A stretch of DNA of 64,000 bases from Azospirillum sp. B510 (GTDB lineage Bacteria > Pseudomonadota > Alphaproteobacteria > Azospirillales > Azospirillaceae): positions 310,001 to 374,000 of the forward strand of contig NC_013854.1 of NCBI RefSeq assembly GCF_000010725.1. The letters run 5' to 3'. Positions 1 to 8,338 of this stretch are shown here, piece after piece. A model generated the notes under the pieces. The model was not told the origin of the DNA. It saw nothing but the letters and a program-made list of their open reading frames with translations, and did not search any database. Position 1 is the first letter of the stretch. Every line of letters begins with the position of its first letter. Made by a program: the position numbers and the translations under genes.

Positions 1-1
1 C

Positions 2-265
2 GACCAGGGCCACGGCATGAGCCCGGAGGAGGTGGAACGCATCGGCTCGATCTATTTCCGCGCCGCCTCCTCCCAAGGGACCAAGGGGTCGGGCCTGGGA
101 CTCTACATGACGCAGAAGATCGCCGCCGCCCATGGCGGAACCCTGACGGTGGAAAGCGCCCTTGGCGCCGGGTCGGTCTTCACCATTCGGCTGCCGGCCG
201 CGGCGGAGCAGGAGGGCGGGAAGGCGTCCGCCGGCGCGGTGGCGCACCGGCTGCCGGTTCAGTAG
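2..265 (+). CDS. Sensor histidine kinase, C-terminal ATPase end (partial)
   Basis: The reading frame is open from the left edge and ends at 265, so only the last 87 residues are present. They carry the end of a HATPase_c domain: a DQGHGM stretch matching the G1 box (DxGxG) and a GSGLGL stretch matching the G2 box, followed by the usual closing pattern GGxLxVES...G.GSxFTxxLP. In the family this domain binds ATP and phosphorylates the dimerisation-domain histidine, which lies outside the window. The sensor input and partner regulator cannot be seen. The 3' end overlaps the convergent oxidase-like gene by 7 bp, so no terminator separates them. Confidence 0.85.
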   Translation, partial: DQGHGMSPEEVERIGSIYFRAASSQGTKGSGLGLYMTQKIAAAHGGTLTVESALGAGSVFTIRLPAAAEQEGGKASAGAVAHRLPVQ

Positions 266-873
266 AGCGTCTTCGGCATCTGTTCCGCCACGATCCGGTC
301 ATAGGCCTCGCCGCCTTCGCGCCCGGCGCTGGTCTCGGCCAGCAGGGTTCCCACCGACGGCAGGCTGGCCCGCTCCATCAGCGCCGCCGGATCCCACAGG
401 CGGGAGCGCAGCAGGGCGCGGGCGCACTGGAAATAGACGGTTTCGATGGTGACGATCAGCACCGATTTCGGCGCCTTGCCGTCGACGGTGAAGCTCCCGC
501 ACAGAACCGGGTCGGCATCGATCCGCGCGCGGCCGTTGACGCGCAGGGTTTCGTTCATCCCCGGCACCAGGAACAGCAGCCCGACCCGCGGGTCGGCCAG
601 TATGTTGCGCAGGCTGTCGATGCGGTTGTTGCCGCGGCGGTCGGGGATCAGCAGGCTGCGGTCGTCCACCACCCGGACGAAGCCCGGCCCGTCGCCGCGC
701 GGCGAGGCGTCCAGCCCGTCCGGCCCGCTGGTGGCGAGGACGAGGAAGGGCGACGCCTCGATCAGCGCGCGGTAGCCGGGGGTGAGCGCCGGCACTTCCT
801 TGGCGACCGAGCGGGCGGCCGGCTGGCCATAGAGCGCTTCGAGGGTGGCAAGGTCGGTGACCGGGCGGCTCAT
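259..873 (-). CDS. Pyridoxamine 5'-phosphate oxidase family FMN-binding protein (MSMEG_1061-like)
   Basis: The 204-residue protein resembles the split-barrel flavin-binding family. Residues about 35-130 contain the characteristic segments: a PFLVLAT strand, SPRGDGPGFV, a LLIPDRRGNNR segment that usually contacts the flavin phosphate, and LLFLVPG with RVNGRA. In this subfamily the last third is an extension seen in MSMEG_1061-type proteins, and the ending IVAEQMPKTLY fits that group. Its substrate is not known; a general FMN-dependent oxidoreductase role is inferred. It starts at an ATG overlapping the stop of the upstream DinB gene by 4 bp (ATGA), so the two are probably translationally coupled. 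Confidence 0.8.
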   Translation of the reverse strand: MSRPVTDLATLEALYGQPAARSVAKEVPALTPGYRALIEASPFLVLATSGPDGLDASPRGDGPGFVRVVDDRSLLIPDRRGNNRIDSLRNILADPRVGLLFLVPGMNETLRVNGRARIDADPVLCGSFTVDGKAPKSVLIVTIETVYFQCARALLRSRLWDPAALMERASLPSVGTLLAETSAGREGGEAYDRIVAEQMPKTLY

Positions 874-1370
874 TGCAGGTTAAGCAGGAAATAGACGAGG
901 TCGATCGACGGCGCATCGAGCCCGAACTGGCTCAGCAGGGCGTGGGCCTGTCCGCGGTGATGGGTCTGGTGGTTGAAGATGTGGGTCAGCACCTGGGTGA
1001 AGGGCAGCTCAAAAGCCATGCCCTCCGTGCTGCGGTAGGCGAGGATCGACCCGAAGCGTTCCGCCGGGGTGGCTGCCAGGACGCGCAGAATGCGCTCGTC
1101 CTCCGCCTCGCGGGCCGCGCGCAGCCCCGGAAAATCGTCATGCAGGATCTCGCCGAGCGACGACGGCTTCGGCCCGGTGCCCTCGATCCGCTCCAGCCAC
1201 AGCCGGTCGGCCACCAGGATGTGGTTCAGCGTGCCGCGCAGCGAGCCGAAGAAGGCTCCCCGGTCCTCGCGATACTGCGCGTCGGACAGTTGGGCCACGG
1301 TCTCGTAGAGACGGCGGTTGGCCCAGCGGTTGTAGCGGGCGAGCGCCTCGAAATGCGGCTTGGGGTCCAT
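870..1370 (-). CDS. DinB family protein
   Basis: This 166-residue protein matches the DinB/YfiT-like four-helix bundle. It begins with a helix containing RYNRWANRRLY, has a central NHILVADRLWLERI helix, and a HIFNHQTHHRGQ segment. The histidines at about 47, 129 and 133 form the typical metal triad. Family members act as metal-dependent thiol transferases or stress-induced proteins; the substrate here is unknown. I chose the ATG at 1370 because a GGAAGGAGA ribosome-binding site lies 7-15 bases upstream and the family N-terminus begins there; the longer open frame upstream has shadow-like composition. It lies downstream of ftsK and is coupled to the following oxidase-like gene. Confidence 0.85.
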   Translation of the reverse strand: MDPKPHFEALARYNRWANRRLYETVAQLSDAQYREDRGAFFGSLRGTLNHILVADRLWLERIEGTGPKPSSLGEILHDDFPGLRAAREAEDERILRVLAATPAERFGSILAYRSTEGMAFELPFTQVLTHIFNHQTHHRGQAHALLSQFGLDAPSIDLVYFLLNLQ

Positions 1371-1392
1371 GGGCGGTCTCCTTCCTTCCCGT

Positions 1393-1413
1393 CCCCTCCC
1401 GTTCCGGGAGGGG
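1393..1413 (-). terminator. GC hairpin between ftsK and dinB-like gene
   Basis: A perfect 9-bp stem (1393-1401 with 1405-1413, CCCCTCCCG/CGGGAGGGG) with a 3-base loop sits in the 52-bp gap. There is no T-run, so it may be a weak or Rho-type terminator, or a copy of a small dispersed hairpin also seen at 6941, 19216 and 34484. Confidence 0.3.
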
Positions 1414-1422
1414 GAGGATCGA

Positions 1423-3363
1423 TCAAACCCCGGCGCGCTTGGCCGACAGGCCGGCGTGGGACAGCAGAACCTCGCGCTTGCCCTGGTGGTTGGCCGGGCC
1501 GACGACGCGTTCGGTCTCCATCCGCTCGACCAGACGGGCGGCGCGGTTGTAGCCGATCTGGAGCTGGCGCTGGATGAAGCTGACCGACACCTTGCCCTCG
1601 CGCACCACCAGATTGACGGCCTGCATGTAGAGGTCGTCGCCGGTGGCGGCCGAACCGCCCTCCTCATCCTCCACCGCGGCGGCCTCCTCCTCCTCCTCGG
1701 TGATGGCGGTGACATAGTTGGGGGCGCCCTGGGCCTTGACATACTGGACGATCTCCTCGACCTCCGAATCGGAGACGAAGGGACCGTGGACGCGGGTGAT
1801 GCGGCCACCGCCCTGCATGTAGAGCATGTCGCCCTGGCCGAGCAGCTGCTCCGCCCCGGCTTCGCCCAGGATGGTGCGGCTGTCGATCTTGCTGGTGACC
1901 TGGAAGCTGATACGGGTCGGGAAATTGGCCTTGATGGTGCCGGTGATGACGTCGACCGACGGGCGCTGGGTCGCCATGATCAGATGGATGCCGGCGGCGC
2001 GCGCCATCTGGGCGAGGCGCTGGATCGCCGCCTCGATCTCCTTGCCGGCGACCAGCATCAGGTCGGCCATCTCGTCGACGATGACGACGATGTAGGGCAG
2101 CGGCGTCGGCTCCGACGGCGTCAGGTCGAAGACATTCTCCGGCTCGCCCGGCGCCGGGGCGCGGCGCGGCATCTTCTCGCCGGCGGCGATCATCTCCGCC
2201 ATGCGGGCGTTGTAGCCCTCGATGTTGCGCACGCCGAGCTTGGACATCGCCTCGTAGCGGCTTTCCATCTCGCGCACGGCCCAGCGCAGGGCGACCACCG
2301 CCTTCTTGGGATCGGTGACGACGGGGGTCAGCAGGTGCGGGATGCCGTCATAGACCGACAGCTCCAGCATCTTGGGATCGACCATGATGAAGCGGCAGCG
2401 CTCCGGCGGCAGCCGGTAGAGCAGCGACAGGATCATCGTGTTGATCGCCACCGACTTGCCTGAGCCGGTGGTGCCGGCGACCAGCAGATGCGGCATGCGG
2501 GCGAGGTCGGCGACCACCGGCTCGCCGCTGATGTCCTTGCCGAGCGCGATGGCGAGCTGGGCGGTGGTGTTGCGGAAGGCGTCGTGGTCGAAGCTCTCGC
2601 GCAGATAGACCATCTCGCGCACCGGGTTCGGCAGCTCGACGCCGATGACGCTGCGGCCGGGGACGATGGCGATGCGGGCGGTGACCACGCTCATCGAACG
2701 GGCGATGTCGTCGGTCAGGTTGATGACGGTCGCCGACTTGGTACCGGGGGCCGGCTCGAACTCGTACAGCGTCACCACCGGGCCGGGGCGGACGTCCATG
2801 ATCTCGCCGCGGACACGGAAGTTCTTCAGGACGGTTTCCAGCATCCGCGCGTTGCGGGCCAGCACCGATTCGTCATGCTGCTGCACCGGGCGCGGCGGCG
2901 GGGTTTGCAGCAGCGAGACGGTGGGCAGCGAATAGACGGCGGGATAGTCCGCCGGAGCGGCGGGCGCGCAGGGGACGGGCTGGCTGGCGGCCGGTGGCGC
3001 CGCCTCGGCGGTGGCCACGACCCGCGCCGGTTCGCATGGCGGTTCGCATGGCGGGATGGCAGGGGCTTCGGCCTCGTCCGCCGCAGGGTCGCGCGCCTCA
3101 TAGGCCCATTCGACGCCCGACAGGAAGGCGAAACCGGCGACCACCGCCAGCGCCTCGTCCGACAGGTTGGTGGAATAGACGGTGCCGGCGCGCGGCGTGC
3201 CGGGCAGCACCTCGACATCCCACATCACCCGGCCGTCGGGGCGCGGGTTGGGAACGAGGTTGAAGGGGCGGCCGTTCAGCGCGCACCACAGGTTGAACTC
3301 GTCGGCGGTCACCACGCCCGCCTGGGTGGGCGGGGCGGCGAGATGCGGCATACGCGGAGTCAT
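1423..3363 (-). CDS. DNA translocase FtsK family protein lacking the membrane domain
   Basis: The 646-residue protein has the FtsK motor: alpha/beta region at about 165-290, Walker A GTTGSGKS at 297-304, Walker B IVVIVDE at 425-431, and a TQRPS motif near 470. A C-terminal gamma winged helix (about 575-640, with REGKVSVSFIQRQ and GYNRAARLVE) is the part that reads KOPS sites in FtsK. The N-terminal 165 residues have no hydrophobic helices; they hold a short unfamiliar region and a Pro/Ala/Glu linker with a duplicated PPCEP. Canonical FtsK has four membrane helices there, so this is a soluble paralog resembling SftA-type translocases in architecture. It probably pumps DNA but cannot be anchored at the septum by itself. 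The start overlaps the upstream PAS gene by 4 bp. Confidence 0.85.
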   Translation of the reverse strand: MTPRMPHLAAPPTQAGVVTADEFNLWCALNGRPFNLVPNPRPDGRVMWDVEVLPGTPRAGTVYSTNLSDEALAVVAGFAFLSGVEWAYEARDPAADEAEAPAIPPCEPPCEPARVVATAEAAPPAASQPVPCAPAAPADYPAVYSLPTVSLLQTPPPRPVQQHDESVLARNARMLETVLKNFRVRGEIMDVRPGPVVTLYEFEPAPGTKSATVINLTDDIARSMSVVTARIAIVPGRSVIGVELPNPVREMVYLRESFDHDAFRNTTAQLAIALGKDISGEPVVADLARMPHLLVAGTTGSGKSVAINTMILSLLYRLPPERCRFIMVDPKMLELSVYDGIPHLLTPVVTDPKKAVVALRWAVREMESRYEAMSKLGVRNIEGYNARMAEMIAAGEKMPRRAPAPGEPENVFDLTPSEPTPLPYIVVIVDEMADLMLVAGKEIEAAIQRLAQMARAAGIHLIMATQRPSVDVITGTIKANFPTRISFQVTSKIDSRTILGEAGAEQLLGQGDMLYMQGGGRITRVHGPFVSDSEVEEIVQYVKAQGAPNYVTAITEEEEEAAAVEDEEGGSAATGDDLYMQAVNLVVREGKVSVSFIQRQLQIGYNRAARLVERMETERVVGPANHQGKREVLLSHAGLSAKRAGV

Positions 3364-3929
3364 GCCGAGGCTCCCGGCTTCTGAACGGTGAGGGGGATCG
3401 GGCCGGAGGAGGGGCCGCCCGGCCGCCCGCCCGGCCGTCCGTCCGGCCCCTGGGCTTGCAGCGGCGGGCGCGCCGCCAGCTCGCGCGGCGTCATCTCGTA
3501 GGCGGCGACCAGCAGCTTGTCGATGGCGACCCCGTCGCTGGACATCGGCAGAACCAGCCGTTCGAAGCTGCGGGTGCGGCCGCCGAAGAGCGCGGTGTGG
3601 ACGCGGGCGACGGGCAGCCGTTCGCGGCGCACCGTCTCATATTCGGGTTGCAGGACGGCGCGCTGTTCCGGCGGCAAGTCGTCCAGCGTGGCGCCCAGAC
3701 GCGATTGGCCGAAGGCGGCGGCCAGCGCCTTGCCGTAATAGGAATAGACAAAGGTGCCGGATTCCTCCCCGATCACCTCGAACACGGCGATGTTGTCCTT
3801 CCACGGCCGCAGATCGGCGGGGGAGATGCTGCTGGGGACCGGCGGCCGGCCGGCGACGGATTTGGTGAGCCAGAATTCGAGCAGGCCGCTGAGATACGGC
3901 GTCGCCAGCTCGGTTCTTTCCTTGGTCAT
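3360..3929 (-). CDS. PAS-domain protein (PAS_5-like)
   Basis: The 189-residue product looks like the single-PAS proteins common in Rhodospirillales: an opening helix (YLSGLLEFWL), then a fold with LRPWKDNIAVFEV, TFVYSYYGKALAAAFG and a closing strand pattern RSFERLVLPMSSDG. No output domain follows; the last 35 residues are Pro/Gly-rich and probably disordered. I used the ATG at 3929 because the fold starts directly after it and upstream codons look non-coding, although no strong ribosome-binding site is visible. Its stop overlaps the ftsK-like start by 4 bp (ATGA), so the two are probably co-expressed. The ligand and function are unknown. Confidence 0.65.
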   Translation of the reverse strand: MTKERTELATPYLSGLLEFWLTKSVAGRPPVPSSISPADLRPWKDNIAVFEVIGEESGTFVYSYYGKALAAAFGQSRLGATLDDLPPEQRAVLQPEYETVRRERLPVARVHTALFGGRTRSFERLVLPMSSDGVAIDKLLVAAYEMTPRELAARPPLQAQGPDGRPGGRPGGPSSGPIPLTVQKPGASA

Positions 3930-4096
3930 GACAATCGCAGCTGGACGGGCGGCGCTCCCACGGTCTGACGACGCCGGAGCTTTCAAGAGCCGCCCGAACC
4001 ATACCCGCAAGGGCCGGTGTGGCGCAACCGCGAGGGCCAAGCCCGGCGGGGGCGCCCGGCACCGGCTTTCACCGGCGTCTCATCCCGCCGCGCCGG

Positions 4097-4738
4097 TCAT
4101 GCGGCGCAGGTCACGCCGGTGCCGCCCAGCCCGCAATAGCCGTTGGGATTCTTGGCGAGATACTGCTGGTGGTAGCCTTCCGCGAAATAGAAGGGCGGGG
4201 CCTCGCGGATCTCGGTGGTGACCGGGCCATAGCCGACCTGGGCCAGCCGGTCCTGATAGGCGGCCAGCGTCGCCGCCGCCGCCGCCGTCTGGGCCGGGCC
4301 GTGGGTGTAGACGGCCGAGCGGTATTGCGTGCCGACATCGTTGCCCTGGCGCATGCCCTGGGTCGGGTCGTGCGATTCCCAGAAGACGCGCAGCAGATCC
4401 TCGACCTTCACCATCGCCGGGTCGTAGACGACGCGGACCACCTCGGTGTGTCCGGTGCGGCCGGAGCAGACCTCCTCATAGGTGGGATTAGGGGTGTGGC
4501 CGCCCTGATAGCCGACGGCGGTCACCCAGACGCCGGGAACCTGCCAGAACTTGCGCTCCGCCCCCCAGAAGCAGCCGAGCCCGAGGTCGAGAACCTCCAG
4601 CCCCGGCGGGTAGGGGCCGGTCAGGCGGTGGCCGTTGACGTGATGCTGGTCGGGCACCGGGATCGGGTGGCTGCGGCCCGGCAGCGCCTCCTCCGGCGTC
4701 GGCAGCGTCGCCGGCTTGCGCAGAAAATGCCCCAGCAT
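4097..4738 (-). CDS. msrA: Peptide methionine sulfoxide reductase MsrA
   Basis: The 213-residue enzyme reduces methionine-S-sulfoxide in proteins. The catalytic motif GCFWGAE is present, followed by family landmarks [18 protein letters not shown] and [12 protein letters not shown], and a [19 protein letters not shown] block. The C-terminal tail with [12 protein letters not shown] contains cysteines placed to act as resolving residues. Two starts are possible, ATG at 4753 and at 4738; I prefer 4738 because a GGGAG sequence lies 8 bases upstream of it, while 4753 has no site. It is divergent from the sigma-1.1-like gene and probably monocistronic. Confidence 0.95.
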   Translation of the reverse strand: MLGHFLRKPATLPTPEEALPGRSHPIPVPDQHHVNGHRLTGPYPPGLEVLDLGLGCFWGAERKFWQVPGVWVTAVGYQGGHTPNPTYEEVCSGRTGHTEVVRVVYDPAMVKVEDLLRVFWESHDPTQGMRQGNDVGTQYRSAVYTHGPAQTAAAAATLAAYQDRLAQVGYGPVTTEIREAPPFYFAEGYHQQYLAKNPNGYCGLGGTGVTCAA

Positions 4739-4933
4739 GATCGGGTCTCCCATCAGTGACGATCCGTCGGATCGATGACGATCCGTTCGAGCGACCTCTT
4801 ATGTCGGGTGGCGGCCGGGCCGCGGCAAGATGGCGCGGGGCACGGATGGCCGCATGGCCCGGTCATGGACCTTCCCGCACGCTCGTGTGTTCGAGCCTGT
4901 ATCCCGGAGGATTTTGAAGGAAGGAGGGCCAGC

Positions 4934-5395
4934 ATGGCCAGCGCCACCGAAGACCGCCTCATCGACAGGCTGATCGACCACGGCCGCCGCAACGGCAACC
5001 GTCTGAGCGCCGAGGCGCTGGGCGCCGCCCTGCCGGTGGACAGCATGACGCCCGAGGAGACCGCCGCGGTGATCGAGCGGGTCGAGGCGGCGGGGATCGA
5101 GGTCGAGCTGGACGATTCCCACCTGATGCGCGGCCGACCCGGTCCGGCCCCGGCGCGCCAGCGTGACGACCATCGCCGCGGCGACGGGGTGGTGGACATG
5201 GCGAGCCCGGCGGCCCCGGCGGTGTCGGCTCCGGGGGCGGTGCCCTCGCGCCATGGCTGGGCCGACGACATCGCGACCGGTCATGCCGGCGGCCATCACG
5301 GCGGCGCGCCAACCTGGACGCGCAACGGGGTGGAGATGCTGCCGCTCGCCTGTGTCGCCGCGGTGGCGGTGGTGCTGATCGCGGCGCTGGGGTAA
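4934..5395 (+). CDS. Tail-anchored protein with sigma-70 region 1.1-like domain
   Basis: The 153-residue protein begins at an ATG preceded by a strong AAGGAAGGAGG site. Residues about 7-60 (DRLIDHGRRNG, LSAEALGAALP, TPEETAAVIERVEAAGIEVE) follow the pattern of the sigma-70 region 1.1 domain, in which two helices, a xLP turn and a final GIEVxE strand recur. Residues 61-133 are Pro/His/Gly-rich and likely disordered. The last 20 residues (LACVAAVAVVLIAALG) form one hydrophobic helix, so the protein should be a C-tail-anchored membrane protein with a cytoplasmic head. No sigma regions 2-4 are present. A role in binding RNA polymerase or as a decoy is inference only. Confidence 0.7.
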   Translation: MASATEDRLIDRLIDHGRRNGNRLSAEALGAALPVDSMTPEETAAVIERVEAAGIEVELDDSHLMRGRPGPAPARQRDDHRRGDGVVDMASPAAPAVSAPGAVPSRHGWADDIATGHAGGHHGGAPTWTRNGVEMLPLACVAAVAVVLIAALG

Positions 5396-5401
5396 GGGGC
5401 G

Positions 5402-6241
5402 TTACCCGGCGGCGAGCGCGTGAATGAGGATGGCGGCGGTGGCGGCGACGTTCAGCGATTGGACATGCCCGCTGCCGGGAATGGTCAGCACCGCCTCGCA
5501 GGCCGCCAGCGTGGCCGGAGGGATGCCGTCCTCCTCGTTGCCCAGCACGACCGCCGGTGGCTTGGTGTCCGCCTTGCCGCGCCAGCCGGTCAAGGCGCCG
5601 GCATCGACCGCCGGCCGGCTCTGGTCCAGCGCCGTCCCGAACAGCCGGTGGCTGGCGCGCAGCCGTTTCAGCACGGCCGGCAGGGCGGGCGCGCGCTCCA
5701 GCGCCACCCACTCGAACCCGCCCTCGGCCACGCGGTAGGCGGCCTCCGACGGCAGGGCCTGTCCGGGATGGTCGGAGACCAGCACGCGGGGCAGACCGAA
5801 GAAGGCGGCGGTGCGCAGGATGGCGCCGAGATTGTGGGGGTTGCCGACCCCGTCGAGGATCAGCAGCGGCTCCGCCGCCCGGCGTGCAGCCTCGGTGTCG
5901 AACAGCGGCAGCGTGCGCGGCGCCATCAGCGCCACCACCCCGCCATGCAGCACCGTGCCGGCGACCTTCGCCAGCTCGTCGGCCTCCACCATGCGGTAGG
6001 GTTTGCGGGCCGCCGCCATCGCCTTGCAGAAGGCGCCCACCGCCGGCTTCAGCCGCTCGTCGAAGAACAGGCGCTCCACCCGCTCCGGCTCATGGGTGAA
6101 CAGGGCCGAGACGGCGGCCAGCCCGGCGACGCGGAACAGCTTGCGCGATTCGGTCGGTTCCGGGGCCGACAGTGGAGCGGTGGCGGCGGCGGTCCGGGTA
6201 CGGGCGCGGCTGGGATGGGGCGGGCGTCCGCGCGGAGGCAT
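5402..6241 (-). CDS. SpoU/TrmH-family RNA 2'-O-methyltransferase
   Basis: This 279-residue SAM-dependent enzyme methylates ribose in rRNA or tRNA. After a basic, Pro/Arg/Thr-rich leader of about 30 residues, residues 33-105 form the substrate-binding L30e-like domain. The SPOUT knot follows, with motif I LDGVGNPHNLGAILRTA (catalytic Asn and Arg), motif II VLGNEEDGIPP and motif III IPGSGHVQSLNVAATAAI. These motifs match RlmB/TsnR-type enzymes; the exact target base cannot be told. The start at 6241 was chosen over the longer open frame, where upstream codons overlap the next gene. Confidence 0.85.
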   Translation of the reverse strand: MPPRGRPPHPSRARTRTAAATAPLSAPEPTESRKLFRVAGLAAVSALFTHEPERVERLFFDERLKPAVGAFCKAMAAARKPYRMVEADELAKVAGTVLHGGVVALMAPRTLPLFDTEAARRAAEPLLILDGVGNPHNLGAILRTAAFFGLPRVLVSDHPGQALPSEAAYRVAEGGFEWVALERAPALPAVLKRLRASHRLFGTALDQSRPAVDAGALTGWRGKADTKPPAVVLGNEEDGIPPATLAACEAVLTIPGSGHVQSLNVAATAAILIHALAAG

Positions 6242-6276
6242 CGAGGATCCTGCTTGTGTGAAAAGGAGGCGGCGGC

Positions 6277-6855
6277 TTACAGCAGCTTCACCACCAAGAA
6301 GCCGCCGACCAGCGCCACCGCGAACACGCTGGTGACGAGCGTCAGCCGCTTTTCGATGAAGGCGCGGATCGGCGGGCCGAAGAAATACAGCAGCGCCGCC
6401 ACCAGATAGAAGCGGATCGACCGCGAGATGATCGAGGCGCCGATGAACACCCACAGCGGCAGATGCGCCACGCCGGCGGTGATGGTCAGCAGCTTGTAGG
6501 GAATCGGCGTCATGCCCTTGATGATCAGGATCTCCGCCCCGTACTCGACGAAGGTCTGGCGCAACTGTTCGAATTTGTCGGTCAGATGGTAGAAGTCGAT
6601 GACCCAGCGGCCGATGGTCTCATAGAGGAAATAGCCGATCATGTAGCCGGCGATGCCGCCGACCACCGAGGCCAGCGTGCAGATCGTCGCCAGCTTCCAC
6701 GCCGCCTTGCGGTTGGCGATGACCATCGGCACCAGCAGCAGGTCCGGTGGCAGCGGGAAGAAGGAGCTTTCGGCGAAGGACACGCCGGCCAGCCATTTGG
6801 TCGAATCCTTCGACGCGGCCTTGGCCATGGTCCAGTCGTAAAGACGCTTCAGCAT
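6277..6855 (-). CDS. DedA/YqaA-family inner-membrane protein
   Basis: The 192-residue protein has about five hydrophobic segments and the SNARE-associated (DedA) core: a FAESSFFPLPPDLLLVP re-entrant stretch near residues 28-45 and a second conserved region with KGMTPIPYKLLTITAG near 110-125. This architecture corresponds to YqaA-type proteins, which are associated with phospholipid scrambling or envelope maintenance in the wider family. The internal duplication of re-entrant loops is typical. The ATG at 6855 gives the family start; the longer frame upstream covers the intergenic hairpins. It lies downstream of the YgjV-like gene and 36 bp upstream of the rRNA methyltransferase start, so the three may share transcripts. 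Confidence 0.85.
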   Translation of the reverse strand: MLKRLYDWTMAKAASKDSTKWLAGVSFAESSFFPLPPDLLLVPMVIANRKAAWKLATICTLASVVGGIAGYMIGYFLYETIGRWVIDFYHLTDKFEQLRQTFVEYGAEILIIKGMTPIPYKLLTITAGVAHLPLWVFIGASIISRSIRFYLVAALLYFFGPPIRAFIEKRLTLVTSVFAVALVGGFLVVKLL

Positions 6856-6903
6856 GTTGGGCCGCCCTTCGTCGCTGCCGTTGCGGTGCTTGAGGCCTCT
6901 TTT

Positions 6904-6974
6904 AGGCGCGCCGGTGGCGGCGCGCCAGTGCCCAATTCGCCCCCCTCCGGACAGCGGGAGCCCTCCGGAGGGGG
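6904..6974 (-). terminator. Paired GC hairpins between ygjV-like and yqaA-like genes
   Basis: Two strong hairpins fill the 128-bp gap. One is a perfect 11-bp stem (6941-6951 with 6964-6974). The other places the self-complementary GGCGCGCC twice around 6905-6926, followed on the minus strand by TAAAAGAGG. They may end the ygjV-like transcript or be mobile-like intergenic palindromes. Confidence 0.35.
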
Positions 6975-6983
6975 TAAGCCCGA

Positions 6984-7601
6984 TCAGGCGGCTTTGGCTG
7001 TGACTGCGGCTTTGGCTGCGGCTGTGACGGCGGCTGTGACGGCGGGCACGGCGTTGACGTTGGCCGCCGGCAGTGCGGCCGGGGCCTTGTCCTTGCGCAG
7101 CTCGCCGCGCAGGCGCAGCAGGTTGGCGGCGGCGCAGAAGGCGTCGGACGCCATGGCGAAGGGCGACATCACCAGGGCGTTGTGGCTGACCCAGAAGCCG
7201 CCGGCGACCAGCAGAAGGATCCGCATCCGCACCGCGTCCGACTGCCAGCGGGCGAGCGTGGAGAAGGTGATGCCCAGGCTGGACAGCGCCGAGGGCAGGC
7301 CCGACCAGGTGAACAGCGCGACGGCGGCGATGCCCGGCACCGTGGCGGCGAAGACCGCCGTCTGCCAGCGGCTCCGTCCTTCCGGCAGGGCCGCCAGCGC
7401 CTGCGCCACCACCAGCAGGCAGAGCGCGGCGGCGGTGTGGGCGCCCAGCAGAACATAATGGGTGATGAACATCAGGTTGGTGGCGGCCTGCCCGGCCAGC
7501 AGGGCGCGGCGCTTCTTCATCAGCGGCCAAAGGCACGAACCGGCGAAGGCGGCCGCACCGAAGGCGTCGGCGGCGCTGAAGGGCAGGGAGAGGGACGGCA
7601 T
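6984..7601 (-). CDS. YgjV-family inner-membrane protein
   Basis: The 205-residue protein has five to six hydrophobic helices and matches the Imp/YgjV family of small inner-membrane proteins (GSCLWPLMKKRRALL near the start, NLMFITHYVLLGAHTAA, and a WVSHNALVMSPFAMASDA segment close to the end). Function in the family is unknown. The last 35 residues are a low-complexity Ala/Val/Thr/Lys tail with repeated VTAAV-type units, probably a recent slippage expansion. The start at 7601 gives the family N-terminus. The gene is downstream of a ModE-like regulator but separated by 236 bp. Confidence 0.75.
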   Translation of the reverse strand: MPSLSLPFSAADAFGAAAFAGSCLWPLMKKRRALLAGQAATNLMFITHYVLLGAHTAAALCLLVVAQALAALPEGRSRWQTAVFAATVPGIAAVALFTWSGLPSALSSLGITFSTLARWQSDAVRMRILLLVAGGFWVSHNALVMSPFAMASDAFCAAANLLRLRGELRKDKAPAALPAANVNAVPAVTAAVTAAAKAAVTAKAA

Positions 7602-7837
7602 GGCGGGGATCGGCTCGGGCGAAAGGCGAGGCGGCACGGCGCCGCGGCTGCGGCCCGTCCGGATGCCGGAGGAGGGGGCGGGGTGGGGAAGGGGTGTTGC
7701 CGTTCGGTCACGCTGGCGCCGCGCTGCAACAGGGCCATATGTACGGCGCCTTGCCGCGCCGCACCATGGGGCTTCCGGTCGCCCAGGGCTGCACCATGCG
7801 CATGGAAGAAAAAAGCGACGCCAATGTTTCGGCCGGG

Positions 7838-8233
7838 TCAGCCGGCCGGCGGTTCCGTCGCGGCGGTGTCGTCTCCGGCCGGCGCGTCGGCCTCCTGCTC
7901 CTTCAGCGTCTCCTCCAGCCAGCGCAGATGGGGCTCCGCGACCTTGCGGGCCTCCTCCTCGGTCCGGCGGTAGCGGGCGACCACTTCCTGGCCCAACGCG
8001 GTCAGGCCGGCGCCGCCGCCCTCGCGGCCGCCGACGCTGGTGCGGATCACCGGCTCGCGGAAGGCGGTGTTCATCGTCTCCACCAGGAACCAGGCGCGGC
8101 GGAAGGTCATGTCCAGCGACCGCGCGGCGGCGGAGATCGAGCCGGTGCGGTCGATGGCCTCCAGCAAAGCGATCTTGCCGGGGCCGATGGCGCCCGACGG
8201 ATGCAGGAAACGGACACGGAGGTCGGCGTGCAT
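7838..8233 (-). CDS. ModE-type winged-helix regulator lacking a molybdate-binding domain
   Basis: The 131-residue product matches the N-terminal domain of ModE: GAIGPGKIALLEAIDRTGSISAAARSL, MTFRRAWFLVETMN and VGGREGGGAGLTALGQEVV, which form a LysR-like winged helix and a wing. Full ModE carries two C-terminal TOBE domains that bind molybdate; here they are absent and the protein ends in an acidic Ala/Pro tail. Such one-domain proteins are annotated as LysR/ModE-like regulators and may bind DNA constitutively or with a partner. No molybdate transport genes are in view. The ATG at 8233 is the family start. Confidence 0.8.
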   Translation of the reverse strand: MHADLRVRFLHPSGAIGPGKIALLEAIDRTGSISAAARSLDMTFRRAWFLVETMNTAFREPVIRTSVGGREGGGAGLTALGQEVVARYRRTEEEARKVAEPHLRWLEETLKEQEADAPAGDDTAATEPPAG

Positions 8234-8338
8234 GGTGTCCCGATGCCAATCCGGAAGGGATGGGGACAAGCATGTGGCCGCCGCCGCGCCGGTTCAAGCG
8301 GCAAGTGGGGAGGCGGATGAGGGCGGCGGCAGCCCGCT

